Origin: Arcuatula senhousia
Taxonomy: Eukaryota; Mollusca; Bivalvia; Mytilida; Mytilidae
Length of the DNA stretch: 64,000 nucleotides
NCBI GenBank assembly: GCA_963971305.1
Contig: OZ020308.1
Coordinates: forward strand, 29,045,275 to 29,109,274
Direction: 5' to 3'
Under the pieces are notes generated by a model. That model did not search any database and was not told the origin of the DNA. It worked only from the letters and a program-made list of their open reading frames with translations. Both the position numbers and the translations under genes were made by a program. Shown here piece after piece: positions 12,632-24,145 of this stretch (its first letter is position 1; every line of letters begins with the position of its first letter).

Positions 12632-13997
12632 TGGCCCTGTCACACTATAACGTTTTAGCCAACGTGTGCCAACGTTTTAGAATATATTTGTAACACGCTG
12701 GTGTGCGTAACGTAAGTTTTGTATAAGTTATGAACACGTAACAAACACGTTAGCGAACGTCTGCGTGCGTTGGTGAACGTCGCATGGGTTGCAACATTTT
12801 GAACATGCTTAAAATTTCCGACGTTCGCCAACGTGTTAATAAAAAGTTATTCGAATTTTAGGCATAAGTCAGGAGGACGTTTTACACACGCACGCTATGT
12901 GGTAGTTGTGCAGACTTTGACATGCGTTAGACGAACGCTAAGCTAAATGGAAATGAACGTGTAACGTCATTTTAACGATAGTCTATTGCACGTCTAGCGT
13001 CAGTCTAACGACCAAGAAACCTATTTAACGTGATTAAAACGTGTACAGAGCGCACAGACCGTCATTTTAACGAACGAGTAGCGCATCAACCCCAGAATTT
13101 TATAAGTAAAATTGAATTACAAGGATGAAAGTCGATTTCAAAAGCTTAAAATACTAATTCAAACCTGTTCGATTGTCTGGAATGGAAAGTAATTCTTGCA
13201 AATTGTAATACACCTGTCGTGTTGTCGGTGGACATTTGTTGGTAGAAAAATACTAAAATACAACGAGAAACGACAGTCTAACTTCAATACTCATTTGAAA
13301 TTATGTTTATTTTAAATATTCATTAAGCACACACGTTTTTCTCTATTAAGGACATGCTTTCGACGATCATTTAGGATTAGTCAAGTGCTGTAAAAAAGGA
13401 TGCTAGGCAAACTCTACATGTGTATACTCATTTGAGATTTTAAGAGTTTGTTAACAATTAAGTGCATGCATTTCTCTGTGTATATTATGGACATATCAAA
13501 ATATTTTTTGTTCTTTTAGACTGAGTGCAAAAACCATCAATAATTATACATTCATATTACCAGAACGCCGAAAACCAATATTTTTATAACGAAACTAAAT
13601 TTACATGATGTATTTACATTTAGTAATTAATGCAACAATACATTTAAGACATATAATAGATATATTTGGGCTATTGTGAAGTAATGCTAAAATAAAAAGA
13701 ACAGATTTCCTGGCTTCTCACCGAGAGCAAAAATTTTAAGTTAGACGAACGTAATGAAAGCGTTCTGAAATCGTCACACATGCGCTAGGCAATCGTCAAG
13801 TACACTGGGCAAACGCTATAGATAAGTTTTGAAAAAGTTTGTCGTGCGTTGCAGGTAGTTAGTGTGACGCTTTGTGGTCGTTCCCCGATACATTTTTTGA
13901 ATCTTTTTCCAGCGACTGCCAACGTGTTCCAACGTTTTAGAAAATTATTCTAACGTTCTGCACACGTTGGCTAAAACGTTATAGTGTGACAGGGCCA
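12632..13997. mobile_element. 1.37-kb PIF/Harbinger-like non-autonomous transposon
   Basis: The ends are inverted repeats that match perfectly for about 38 bp, beginning TGGCCCTGTCACACTATAAC. They are flanked by TTA on both sides (12,629-12,631 and 13,998-14,000). A 3-bp TTA/TWA target duplication is typical of PIF/Harbinger elements. Removing the element and one TTA rebuilds a normal satellite unit (ACGGCC-TTA-GCGTTAG). Subterminal regions are rich in AACGTT/ACGTTNGCCAACG motifs on both sides. No long reading frame is present, so it depends on a transposase made elsewhere. The superfamily call rests on the duplication length only. Confidence 0.85.
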
Positions 13998-14826
13998 TTA
14001 GCGTTAGATTTAACATAGAAAACCCTGCATACGGCGTTAGGATAAGAGATAGCATCGAAAAACATTTATACGGCCTAAGGGTTAGGGTCAGCATAGAAAA
14101 AACTTGCATACTGCGTTAGGGTAAAGGTTAACAGAAATCATGCATATGGCGTAAAGGATAGGGTGTACATAGAAAACCACGGATACGGCGTTAGTGTTAG
14201 GTTAAGGGTTAACAGAAACGTGCATACGGCTAAGGGGTTTGGGTTATCATAGCAAAACATGTCTATGGCGTTAGGGTTAACATAGAAAAACGTTTAAACG
14301 GCATTAGGGTTAGGGTTAACATAGTAAAACATGCATACGGCGTAAGGGTTAGGGTTAACAGAAAACATCCATTCGGCGTTAAAGTAAGGGTTAACATAAC
14401 AAAAAACATGCATACGGCGTTAGGATTGGTGTTAACAGAAAACATGAATACGGCGTTAGGGTAAGGGTTAACATAGAAAAAAGATGTATATGGCGTTAGG
14501 ATTAGGGTTAACATAAAAAACATGCATGAGCCGTAAAGGGTTTGAGTAAACATAGAAAAACATGCATACGGCGTGAGGGTTAGGATTAAAATTAGTATAA
14601 AAAACATGCAAACAGCGTTAGGGTTAGACAGTTAATAGATAACATGCATACGGCGTTAAGGTGAGGGTTAACATAGAATAACATGTATACGGCCTTTTGG
14701 GTTCATGGAATCAAGAAACTTTACCAAACGATAAAAAAATAGTTCGAAGACTTCAATTTACCTGATAAGAAAAAAAATACACAGCTAGCGGTCGCATAAT
14801 CATAGGCTAAGCATACCCGCATTCAA

Positions 14827-15403
14827 ACATTCAGAATAAAAAGCTTCGCCGAGCCCAGCATGGTACGACCGCAACATGTTGAAACCTGTACATTTTAGGC
14901 CCAATATTGATAGTCAATTGCTCTGGACATATGCAGCCCATGTTTTTGACACATGCAGCTTTTAATTGACTTTCTAAATTCACATTTTTAAAGGTATTAT
15001 TTTTTTTCCAAAGCAGATCAAAATCAGACCACAAATAAATAAGTTTCGATTTTGGCCCCTAATTAATAAATTTACGGTAAGGAACATTATTGCCAAATTA
15101 CAAAGCAATTGGATAACTAGAACTAAAGTTATCGTGACAACAAACATAAAAATAGCATTTTTGGCCCCTTTTGGCCCCTAATTTCGAAACCAAAACAGGT
15201 GGGACCCCCAAAATCAATTCCATCCATCCTTTAATGGTAAGGTATATCATTGTGAAATTTCATTGCATTTGGATAACTAGAACTAAAGTTATCGTGTATA
15301 CACTAAAGTTAACAGACGACGACAACGACAACGACGACAACGAGGACAGCATCATACCATTATACGTCTGCAATTTTTTTTTTGCGATCGTATAAAAACA
15401 AAA
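14827..15403. repeat. Dispersed repeat inserted in the right arm
   Basis: The left arm runs continuously across the position where this block sits, so the block is an insertion. It contains two copies of 'TTGGATAACTAGAACTAAAG' + 'TTATCGTG' (about 15,108-15,138 and 15,268-15,298), two 'TTGGCCCCTAAT' segments, and a short run of GAC/AAC triplets (15,315-15,350). Repeats with this GGCCCC / 'GATAACTAGAACTAAAG' signature and a GACGAC tail are common dispersed sequences in bivalves. I cannot assign a class. Confidence 0.65.
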
Positions 15404-17002
15404 AGTTAATGACCGAATGACATGGAAAGACACGTTATAACTCATGTTGCTTAGGTTGTAGGAATTTAATCAATACTCATGATACTGTCATTAAACTGCG
15501 AAATCTGTTACGTTAGATTTTCTTTATGACCATTTAGAAGTCTAAGTCTTGTAAACCAGGAAGTAAACCAGCTGACCTTGCAGAAACCTAAATTAGAAGT
15601 TTAAGCACAGACAAACGAAGAGACCGACTAACAATGTGAATAGCAATATAGCATCCTGTTTTGCGAGTGGGGACAATAAAGGTATATTTTTATCTTTCGT
15701 ACACTTTATAAAGTATGTATTATTAGGCACCGAAAGATGAACAGTGAACATGAAACGGAATCTTTATTTTCACAAATGTTTATCTTTAGTAAAGATACCA
15801 ACCAGCAGGTAATTTGATCATCTTATGATTAGAGATAGTAAGGTCACTAGCATTGATAATTACCCATGATGCACGTCTAAATATCTCTCTTGAGAATACA
15901 AGTTGACCTTAAGCCGTCATAGAATGCGATTTTGCATTCTGTAAAGAGAAAGCGCGACAACGACAGGTCACAATGGGGTCATGGTAAAAGTCAGTAATAG
16001 CTAATAAAAATTCAATTATTTTATTGCGGGTTTTATTCGTGGTTATAAAATCTGAAATATATATATATATGAATGTTAATCTTATAACTGATCGTAAAAA
16101 TATAAAATGAATATAGAGTAATTTGTTTTTTTTTTCAAATATTTCGATGTTTAAATATCACTGCTCAATAAAAAAACTCCGAACAAATTAAATAGTGTTC
16201 ATTAAAGTGTATCCAGTCGAGAGCTATAATATTAATAAAAATAAGATTATCATACTAGCTGACCGCGCCACTGTAAAAAGTATTTTTATTGCATAACATA
16301 TATAAAATGATTAATATTTTTCTTTAGTCTTTTTGTACTCAAATATAAAAACGGGTTGATTGGATTCGAAAACAATAAGTTCATCAAATAAAACTTACAA
16401 TACTATTAAGTCAATTACAAATGTATATCGTTATTTTGTATATTGTAAAATTAAAGTTCTTATGCGCATAAATATCGCGCATGGCTAACCGGATGTGAAA
16501 CATTCAAAACACAGTTGCAAGATTTTATGATAAACAATTTCTTACGGGTAAAGTGTTTAGATTGGTATGGTTTAATGTGACGAAATGACAGTTTATCGTT
16601 TTTCGTAAGTATACTAAGAAAAACTTTTTGTATATCATCTATTTAACCCCAATTTAAACCGATAGTTATTAATTCTATTTTAGTAGAGTTAAGATCTTGA
16701 TACACCGTAATATTCATGTTTGTTTAATAGATAGGCTTAGCACAATGAAAGGTAGTCAAGCTGTTATTTGATTTCTTATTGATCGAAAGCTAATGAACCG
16801 TAACTAACAAAGAGCCGCCTCGTTTATGTCCTATATTTCCTCATAAGTTTTAAGGTTCAGACTCTGAATATTTTCAAACTGTCGCAGTAATATGTTTTTT
16901 TAGAGATTTTTAGATGTAGTTATTGCTCTTTCAAAATAACCTTAATTATGATTATAGTTATAACAATAAAATGTATGTGTTTTTTCATGTATTTCTAAAT
17001 AA

Positions 17003-17125
17003 AGGTAATAACAAAACTACCGAACTTGAATGATCAATCTCATAGTCCAGAGAAAATGACACAAACGAATCAGTCATACCGGAGAATTGGTGGATTGCAA
17101 TGGTCCTGACTTGGTACAGGCAATT
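17003..17125. repeat. Short dispersed repeat inserted in the right arm
   Basis: The left arm reads straight through the corresponding junction (ATTTCTTAATTTATAGCC in complement), so about 120 bp here are extra. The motif 'GAATGATCAATCTCAT...GCAATGGTCCTGA..TGGTACAG' recurs at 58,805-58,925 (GAATGATTAATCTCAT...GCAATGGTCCTGATATGGTACAG), which supports a dispersed family. Confidence 0.6.
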
Positions 17126-17848
17126 TATAGTCTAAAACTATTTTTTGTGTTAAAAAAAATCCAACCTTTAAGACGGGTATCAATACATACAATAAATCAT
17201 GTACATTCAAGTAATATTATTTTTATTAACACTTTGTTTAGTGACGACATAATAATTAAACATGAATAAAACTAGTTGTTTTGATTAATTGGCGTTCTTA
17301 ATGTTAATTGCTTTTAATCCCTTCAATTTGCCCGATTATTTATTATGCTTTAACATCATATAGAAAACAAAATATTAACCCGTCATAATAAATTGTTTAT
17401 ATACTTAAGAGACAAAAATTAAGGTGCAAAAAGTGCTAAATGTACAAAATAATTATGTTACAACTTAATCGAATAAACCATCATAATTCAGCATGATTTT
17501 TAATTCAAGTCCTGAAGATAGGCAGAATAAAAATTAGGGGACAAATTAAGGGACATATATTTTTATTTTATTTACATGGGTTTCTAATCAAAATATCCAT
17601 GCAGTTATTTTCAAATGATTGGCAACCAGCTTAAAATATTCATTTACGAAATCATTTATTATTTGTCTTCAAGAATAAAATCTGAATGCAAAATACTTGT
17701 TAGAAAAGGAGATGAGTTTATATTTCTAAAAACTAAAGTTTTAATCAAAATTGAGGTACAGTATCTGGTATATCTAATACATTGCATCTGGTATCTCGTT
17801 TCTCCGTTTTATACACAGTCCAGAGAAATACTATTAAGATGGTTCGGG

Positions 17849-20284
17849 GTATGAGTAAAACCCATTAGATTTTTAAACAAAATTGCAGAGTTAAACTTCA
17901 TAAAGGAACATTGAAAAACTTGGAGAAATGGGGGTGACGACCTTATGGAGTTTTATCACCTTGCGAAATCGATGACCTTAAACTTTGTTTTGCAGTAGAT
18001 TAGAATTTGGGAAAAAGTATTAAGCGTCATTGTGAGCTAGAAACCCATCAGATTTTAGTTTCACAAGTGAAATGCCAAATATATTATGTCACAGTCATTT
18101 TTTTAGATATTTGAGAAAATCCATTTCCTCCACTATTCTATATAAAAAATTGTGACGCATTTCCCCGCCAATTATCTACCCTGTTAATATAACTTTTCAG
18201 AAAAAGCTTATTTTCTTAATAATATTAACATTATATTTATTTCATTAATAAAATAGAATAAAGAATTACATTTTGCATCCCTTGTGTCATTTAAAGTATT
18301 TAATCTTAAATAAAATGCCGACTTAAAATTTGCAAGATGTCCGAAAAAGATCTTCAATTATTATACGCCCTACATGAACGGATGATTGCCACCATTATAA
18401 TAGCTCAATTTCAAACATGTAGGTACATGTAAGTGAAAAAGATATACATGTTTATTTTCCCCATAGATAGATTGGCTCAACAATCCCCAAAGGTAATGTT
18501 TCTACTATTCTACGTATTTCAATTGTGATGTACATTTGGGAATTATCGTGAGATTTGATTGAGGGTCTTTTGCTTTGGCGTAGTTAATATTTGTCTGGTC
18601 ATGCATCGTTATATTTGAAGGGCAGTGTTGTAATACTGGTCATTAGAGGATATATCTGAATGTCAGGAAAACCTCTTCTAATAAGTATGAACAATTTTTA
18701 GTTGATTTAAAAAGTGCTAGTTTTATTTATTTAGAATTGACTTTGCAGTTTAATATCCTCCTTCATGACATTATAAAGAGATTTTCTATCTATGTGTAAT
18801 ACATGTAACAGCTTTTTTCTCAAATTGTCCAAATTTCGAATATTTGACCTTCAAATGATACTACAGTTTTAGCAGAGATTATCTTGGCCATTAAATTTTC
18901 TCAAACATAAAAATGCAATAAAATTCTCAGACACTGCCATGAGAGGTCAACCAGCAGGTCATGCCGCGATTGTTATGGACTGGTCGACTTCAGCCCGTGT
19001 CAAAACAATTTTATACCTTTCAAAGTTCCTTAGGATTGCGTAAAGACAGAACAAAATACAACATAAATTATTCATAAATTACGGCGATTCCTTGAAGCAA
19101 CAAAGCCACATACAAAAATGTTGTACTATAGATCGGGACATTTTCGCGGCAGTTTTTTCGGGATCCGCGATGACATTGCTAGTGGGAAAATTTAACGTTG
19201 CGAATGAACTTCATTTACTCCATATCTAATAAGTAAATTAATTGTTTAATGACCTAAAATTATTAACTTCAGCGTTTATAAACATATTATAGTCCATTTG
19301 AGTTCTGTAAATCAACGAAGAATGGCATGTGAAATTATGTCTTGCAAATATATTAACTATTTTTTAATGTCGTGACTTTTTAAGGCATACGAACTCAGGT
19401 GAATAAAATCCCCCCTCTTGCAAAATCTTGTTAACGTGCCTGCTAATGTTGTATGTTTATTAACAACTGTATAAATACATGCAGCATTTTAGTAATGGTT
19501 AAACCATCATTTCTGCATCGCGTATTTGTTTTATCGTCCTACATTTAAACTTAAAAAATTTACGTTTGTCATTTGAAGCTGAGCAGTGAGGTTGTCTGGT
19601 CATGCATCGTTATTTTTTTAATGCCGTGAAAGATTTAATGGTTGTAAAACTGGTCATAATTTAGATGCACCTGCCTGTCAGTCACGTGATGTCAAGATAT
19701 CCTCTCCATTGCTATATTTTACAAGTATAAGCTTTTCAAAAACGCCGACTATTTCGTTTGCATTTATCTATATTGTTGAAAAGTTTATTTAGAAAATGAA
19801 ATTAAAAAAGTTGTATTCAAAGGTTAATTACGACAACAATAATTTTTGATAAACAGTTTTCTAATATATAACATATTAAAAATAATTAATTGAAAGGTTG
19901 AAAATGAAGTCCGTCTATTTTAATAGAAGAGCGTTACAATGTGTGAATATGTCTTATTCGCATGTCAATTAGCGGTTGACTGCTGCCTATAATCATGATA
20001 ATTATCAGGAGAACAGCACCTGGCCATGGTCAGATCAGTGGGTCAGATGAGTACAGATTACAATAATGCTTTAACATGACCTACATTAGGCATGTTAAGC
20101 ACATGGGGAATACAATGTTTGAAAATAAGTCCACCATAGCAAATTAATTAACAGACAACATATGCGTCATCCTGAGATCTTTGAACGCTTCTGTCTACTG
20201 TTTACCTTGGATTTCAATGACCATGAATTAGAAAAAGTTCAAAAGGTCAATCGTAATTCTAAATAAGCGAAAGAGAATTAAGCC
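17849..20284. other. Intergenic, no gene seen
   Basis: AT-rich sequence without a supported reading frame. A weakly conserved repeat of about 1-kb spacing is marked by 'GTCTGGTCATGCATCGTTAT' at 18,592 and 19,592, each followed about 50-60 bp later by 'ACTGGTCAT'. Otherwise I see nothing I can name. Confidence 0.6.
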
Positions 20285-21307
20285 TTGTTAGCTTAACTGG
20301 ACCGAAGGTCCAGGTGAGCTATTACCATCACTTGGCGTCCATCGTCGTCGTCTGTCCGTTAACTTATTTTTCAAAAATCTTCTCCTCTAAAACTACTAAA
20401 CAGAATTTAATAAAACTTAGTCATGTTAGTATGAATGATCCTTAGGTGTTCTGCACCAAACTTGTGTTTCTATTTTTCATCCGTCCAAAAATATGGCCAC
20501 CGTTATCACAAATAGACAAGGGGGGTCACACTACTGTTTTTGGCTTGTAAATCAAAAAGTATAAGAGATGGATGAAATCTGATGCCACCCTATTTCACAT
20601 CAAAAGTTCTACAAAAGTCTCCATTTGATCCAAGTTGTCAGATGATCTCTTATAGGGGTTACAGCCCCTTTAAGGTGAGAAATAGCATTTTCTCATGTTT
20701 TTGGCTTATAGAATGAAAACTATTGCAGATAGAGAAAAGCTGTGTCTTGCTTATATGTTCAGCTCATTTAGCTCTATAAAAGTCTCCACAGGTTCGAAGT
20801 TGTTAGATGACCCTTATAGGGGTTACAGCCCCTTAAAGGCGAAAATAGTGTTTCTGGCTTATAGAATGAAAGCTATTGCAGATAGAGAAAAGCTGTTGCT
20901 TGCTTAAATGTTCAGCTCATTTAGCTCTACAAAAGTCTCCAATGGTCGAAGTTGTCAGGTGACCCCTTATAAGGGTTATAGCCCCTTAAAGGTGAAAAAA
21001 GTGTTTTTTGCCTATTGAATGAAAACTATTGCAGATAGAGAAAAGCTTTTCCTTGCTGAATTGTTCAGCTCATTAAGCTCTAGAAAAGCATTCATAGGGT
21101 TAAAGTTGTCAGATGACCCCTTATAGAGATGACAGCCCCTAAACTAACATGTTTTCATGTTTTTGGCTCATATAATGAAAACTATAGCAGATAGAGAAAA
21201 GTGGTTCCTTGCTTAAATGTTCAGCTTATTTAGCTCTAGAATGTTCTTCATAGAGTTGACATCAATACCAGGTGACCGATTCAGGCTCCTGTGAGCCTCT
21301 TGTTTCT
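20285..21307 (+). repeat. Dispersed repeat with internal tandem units
   Basis: The block starts with the short palindrome CTGGACCGAAGGTCCAG and 'GTGAGCTATTACCATCACTT', and ends 'CTCCTGTGAGCCTCTTGTTTC'. Inside are about five tandem units of about 130-140 bp. Each unit has 'GAAAACTATTGCAGATAGAG' + 'AAAAGCT', 'TTCAGCTCATTTAGCTCTA', 'AAAGTCTCCA', 'GTTGTCAGATGACCCCTTAT' and 'GGGTTACAGCCCCTTAAAGG'. A second copy is at 50,505-51,205, and a reverse-strand copy enters the window end at 63,712-64,000. I know this as a repeat type widespread in bivalve genomes. Reading frames inside it are not genes. Confidence 0.8.
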
Positions 21308-22052
21308 TGTAATTTTAGTCACTTGTTTAAAATAGCGCAAATTTAACGTACATTTACAAAGATAGAACCATTGGTTCTATTTCGGCGAAAAAATGTATAT
21401 TGGAGTGTGGTTTTAATCTCAATTTGCCACATGATTTTCGGCTGAGATTGTTTATCAGTTTGTACCATTCGAAAAGTGTTTGAATCACTTAAACATTAAA
21501 AACAACAGTAGTTCATATCCATTGTTGTTTTTGAAGTTCATGAGATTTCAACTACGGTCACGAAAGGTTGACAAGCGTTGAATTTATGGACGCATACATA
21601 AATTTTAAGTTAAAAATTTCCAAGCAGATGCAAAATATCCAATGGTTTTAAAAACTAATATAAAAATAAATTTATAAATAAATATTTTGCCAACTAAAAA
21701 ATATCCGTCAGTTTTTACCGAGAGACGTTAAAACATCAATTATAATCAAGGGAAGCATAAAATAATTGAATGGTGTCTTTTTGGATGTTTTCAAAGCTAT
21801 GTGATAAAACATACAAATTTAAGGCTTTGATTTTTTTACAGAACCCCACCAGGACATAGACAGTTTAACAGTTAACGATGGAAATTCAAACCTCAGTTCA
21901 ATGGTAATTAATTTAAAAAAATCATAACATTTTCGAACTTGAAATATCAATTGTTATCTGGTTATGTCAAAGTAACAAACAAAAAAAAGACATACATTGT
22001 ATACTAAAGAATTGAGGTTCACAATGGTGTTGCAGTGATATTCGAGTGTGAA
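21308..22052. other. Intergenic, nothing recognised
   Basis: AT-rich sequence with no supported reading frame, RNA gene or clear repeat. Confidence 0.5.
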
Positions 22053-22937
22053 AGGGCAACGACAAAACCGGTAAACATGAAAAAGAACAGCACAAGGAAA
22101 CACAAAATCAACCGAACAGAAATCAACAGCCAAAACTCAAGTCGTAACAAGTGTTAGCTTGGGTGATCCGGAAGAGTAAGCGGTTCCTGTCTGCCCGAGC
22201 ACAGGGAAGGACAAGAACAATGCTTAAAAACAGACGTTGATAAATTTAGAAGTAGGCAAGAAGGACTACACCAGGAGTTTATTTATTCAGAAAGTGACAT
22301 AACCATGATTCAAGTGGGACTCTTTTTTAAAAGTACTCAGCTCAATATTATACATTGAATCATCAAAAACGTTCAAATGTAAGCTTGGGTGATCCGGAAG
22401 AGTAAGCGGTTCCTGTCTGCCCGACGACACCGGTATACACAAAATTTTTTTTAATAATTTGATAAAATTGTTTGTAAATTTATTTCGTTCACATTCTATT
22501 AAATTATAAACATGACCTTTAGGCACAGAACGAATGAAAATATAATGTGGTAGAGCCATATATCTGTCTATTCCTATTATATTTCTTTAATATGAAAATA
22601 ACATGTACTAGACACATTGGTACATTTTGGAAGAAGAAGAAGAATTGGTGCAATAGAACCAACTAATTTTAACCTAAGTATTTTTTTTCTTTCGTTGCTT
22701 TTGAAATACTTGTGTCTTATGTATAAGGTGTATAAAGTACAATCAGTACAATCAGTTCATTTTTTTCAGTGAAGGACAAGGATAATGCTTAAAAACAGAC
22801 GTTGATAAACTTAGAAATAGGCAAGAAGGACTACACCAGGACTTTATTTATTCAGAAAGTGACATAACCATGATTCAAGTGGGACTCTTTTTTAAAGTAC
22901 TCAGCTCAATATTATACATTGAATCATCAAAAAGGTT
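22053..22937 (-). repeat. Retroelement 3'-end fragment and local duplication
   Basis: Bases 22,053-22,200 match the retroelement 3'-end family (AAAGGGCAACGACAAAACCGG, AACTCAAGTCG, GGTGATCCGGAAGAGTAAGC). Two local duplications follow. 'GCTTGGGTGATCCGGAAGAG' + 'TAAGCGGTTCCTGTCTGCCC' occurs at about 22,157 and again at 22,382. A block of about 165 bp (22,206-22,371), including 'AGAAAGTGACATAACCATGA', recurs at 22,773-22,937 with few differences. The open frame on the - strand in this block has no recognisable protein and spans the duplication, so I do not call it a gene. Confidence 0.65.
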
Positions 22938-23439
22938 CAGACTTATTGTTTGAAAATCCTTCATTTTGAATACAACATATATTCAACGAGGCAGAATCCT
23001 AAAAAAACACACACACATTATTTCCTATCGTTAAGTAATTGGATTCATATCATTACTTTTTTCAATCATTAAAAAAGAAATAAATTAAACGCACAATTAT
23101 GCACGAGTTGTGAAACAAATAAAAGTATAAAAGTATATTGTGTTATATTGTTAATATGTTTTATATGTATTTTTATTATGTAATCATTTTTAAAACATGT
23201 TTTAAATACCAAATCTTCCAAATTCAAACCTATGCGAAAAAAAATTGGTACTAAAAATATTCTTACGTTCCCTAAATATGCTAAAACGAATATGGATAGT
23301 CAGATGCTTAAAGGTCAGAAGAAATTTCTACCTTCTACTACTTCTCCAAAGTTCTCCAAACCATCTATTTCGGAATAAATGTTAATGTGAGAGTTCTATA
23401 ATTTATCGTTATCAGCAGACACTTCTGCTTTCTAGTAAT

Positions 23440-24145
23440 GATTTTGAATGTTCTATAGAAATTTCTGTTTTCTGTTATTATTTTGAAAATTCTATAGATT
23501 ATAACTTTCAGCAAAACTTTATGCTTTCTAGTGATGATTTTGAAAATTCTTTAGATTATCGTTTCCAGCAGAAATTTCTGCTTTTGGAGGATTATTTTGA
23601 AAGTTCTATAGATTATCATTTTCAGCAGAAATTTCTGCATTCTGTTGATTATTTGAAAATTCTATAGATTATATTTTTCAGCAAAAATTTCTGCTTTCTA
23701 GTGATGATTTTGAAAATTCTTTAGATTATCATTTCCAGCAGAAATTTCTGCTTTCTGGGGATTATTTTGAAAATTCTATAGATTATCGCTTTCAGCAGAA
23801 GTTTTTGCTTTCTGGTGATGATTTTGAAAATTTTTCAGCAGAAATTTCTGCTTTCTGGTAATGATTTTGAAAATTCTTTAGATATCATTTTCAGCAGAAA
23901 TTTCTGCTTTCTGGTGATGATTTTAAAAAAAATTCTTTAGATTAGCATTTTCAGCAGAAATTTCTGCTTTCTGGTAATGATTTTGAAAATTCTTTAGATA
24001 TCATTTTCAGCAGATTTTTTTGTTTTCCAGCGACTAATTTGAAATTAAAAAAAAATAATCAACAGAAATTTCTGCTTACTAGTCTCCTAGTGATTATTTT
24101 TAAAGTTCTCAAACCATCTTTATCAGCAGAAATTTCTGCTTTCTA
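23440..24145. repeat. Minisatellite with a palindromic AGCAGAAATTTCTGCT core
   Basis: About thirteen tandem units of about 50-62 bp. Each unit holds a perfect or near-perfect 16-bp palindrome AGCAGAAATTTCTGCT, followed by TTCTGGTGATGATTTTGAAA and ATTCTTTAGATTATCATTTTC. Core examples are at about 23,569, 23,626, 23,738, 23,838, 23,893, 23,953 and 24,122. Unit length varies through small deletions. It lies about 700 bp downstream of the first C1q gene. Confidence 0.9.

Larger units (their letters stand above)
10691..14690 (-). repeat. 39-bp satellite, inverted (TTAGGG) orientation
   Basis: At about 10,690 the same satellite switches strand. Upstream units read TAACCC...GCCGTATGCATG, and from ACCGCATTAGGGTAAGGG onward they read CATGCATACGGCGTTAGGGTTAGGG. 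Units here look more degenerate than in the left array. The array is interrupted by a retroelement fragment (11,187-11,408) and a 1.4-kb TIR transposon (12,632-13,997). It ends at about 14,690, where the right unique arm begins. Confidence 0.92.
14691..17848 (-). repeat. Right arm of the giant inverted repeat
   Basis: This is the reverse complement of 1-3,790 with moderate divergence. Recognisable anchors are the GGTAAAGT/ATCGTTTGG block by the satellite (14,710-14,760), the GGTCAGCTGG/CTTCCTGG block (15,550-15,590), the 'TTTTCGGTGCC' block (15,720-15,740), 'GCGCGATATTTATGCGCATAAG' in complement at 16,460, and the outer end at 17,810-17,848. It has its own insertions at 14,827-15,403 and about 17,003-17,125, plus an extra segment of about 120 bp near 15,420-15,545. 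It lacks the 990-bp insertion and the 639-bp duplication of the left arm. No gene is seen. Confidence 0.9.

Noticed and set aside
3795..14690. Ancient telomere-telomere fusion
   Set aside because: Strand order is CCCTAA then TTAGGG, the reverse of a head-to-head fusion, and the hexamers are only part of a longer unit.
3795..14690. CRISPR-like array
   Set aside because: There are no spacers between constant repeats. The units are contiguous and diverge gradually, and the context is a eukaryotic genome.
15171..15395. Frame with an Asp/Asn-rich DDDNDNDDNED stretch
   Set aside because: It comes from a GAC/AAC microsatellite inside a dispersed repeat.
20695..20907. 70-codon frame with repeated LAYRMK.IADREK
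   Set aside because: It is a translation of tandem units of a dispersed repeat. The unit is found non-coding at 50.5-51.2 kb and 63.7-64.0 kb.
22287..22559. 90-codon frame on the - strand
   Set aside because: It spans a locally duplicated non-coding segment and the retroelement family motif, with no recognisable domain.
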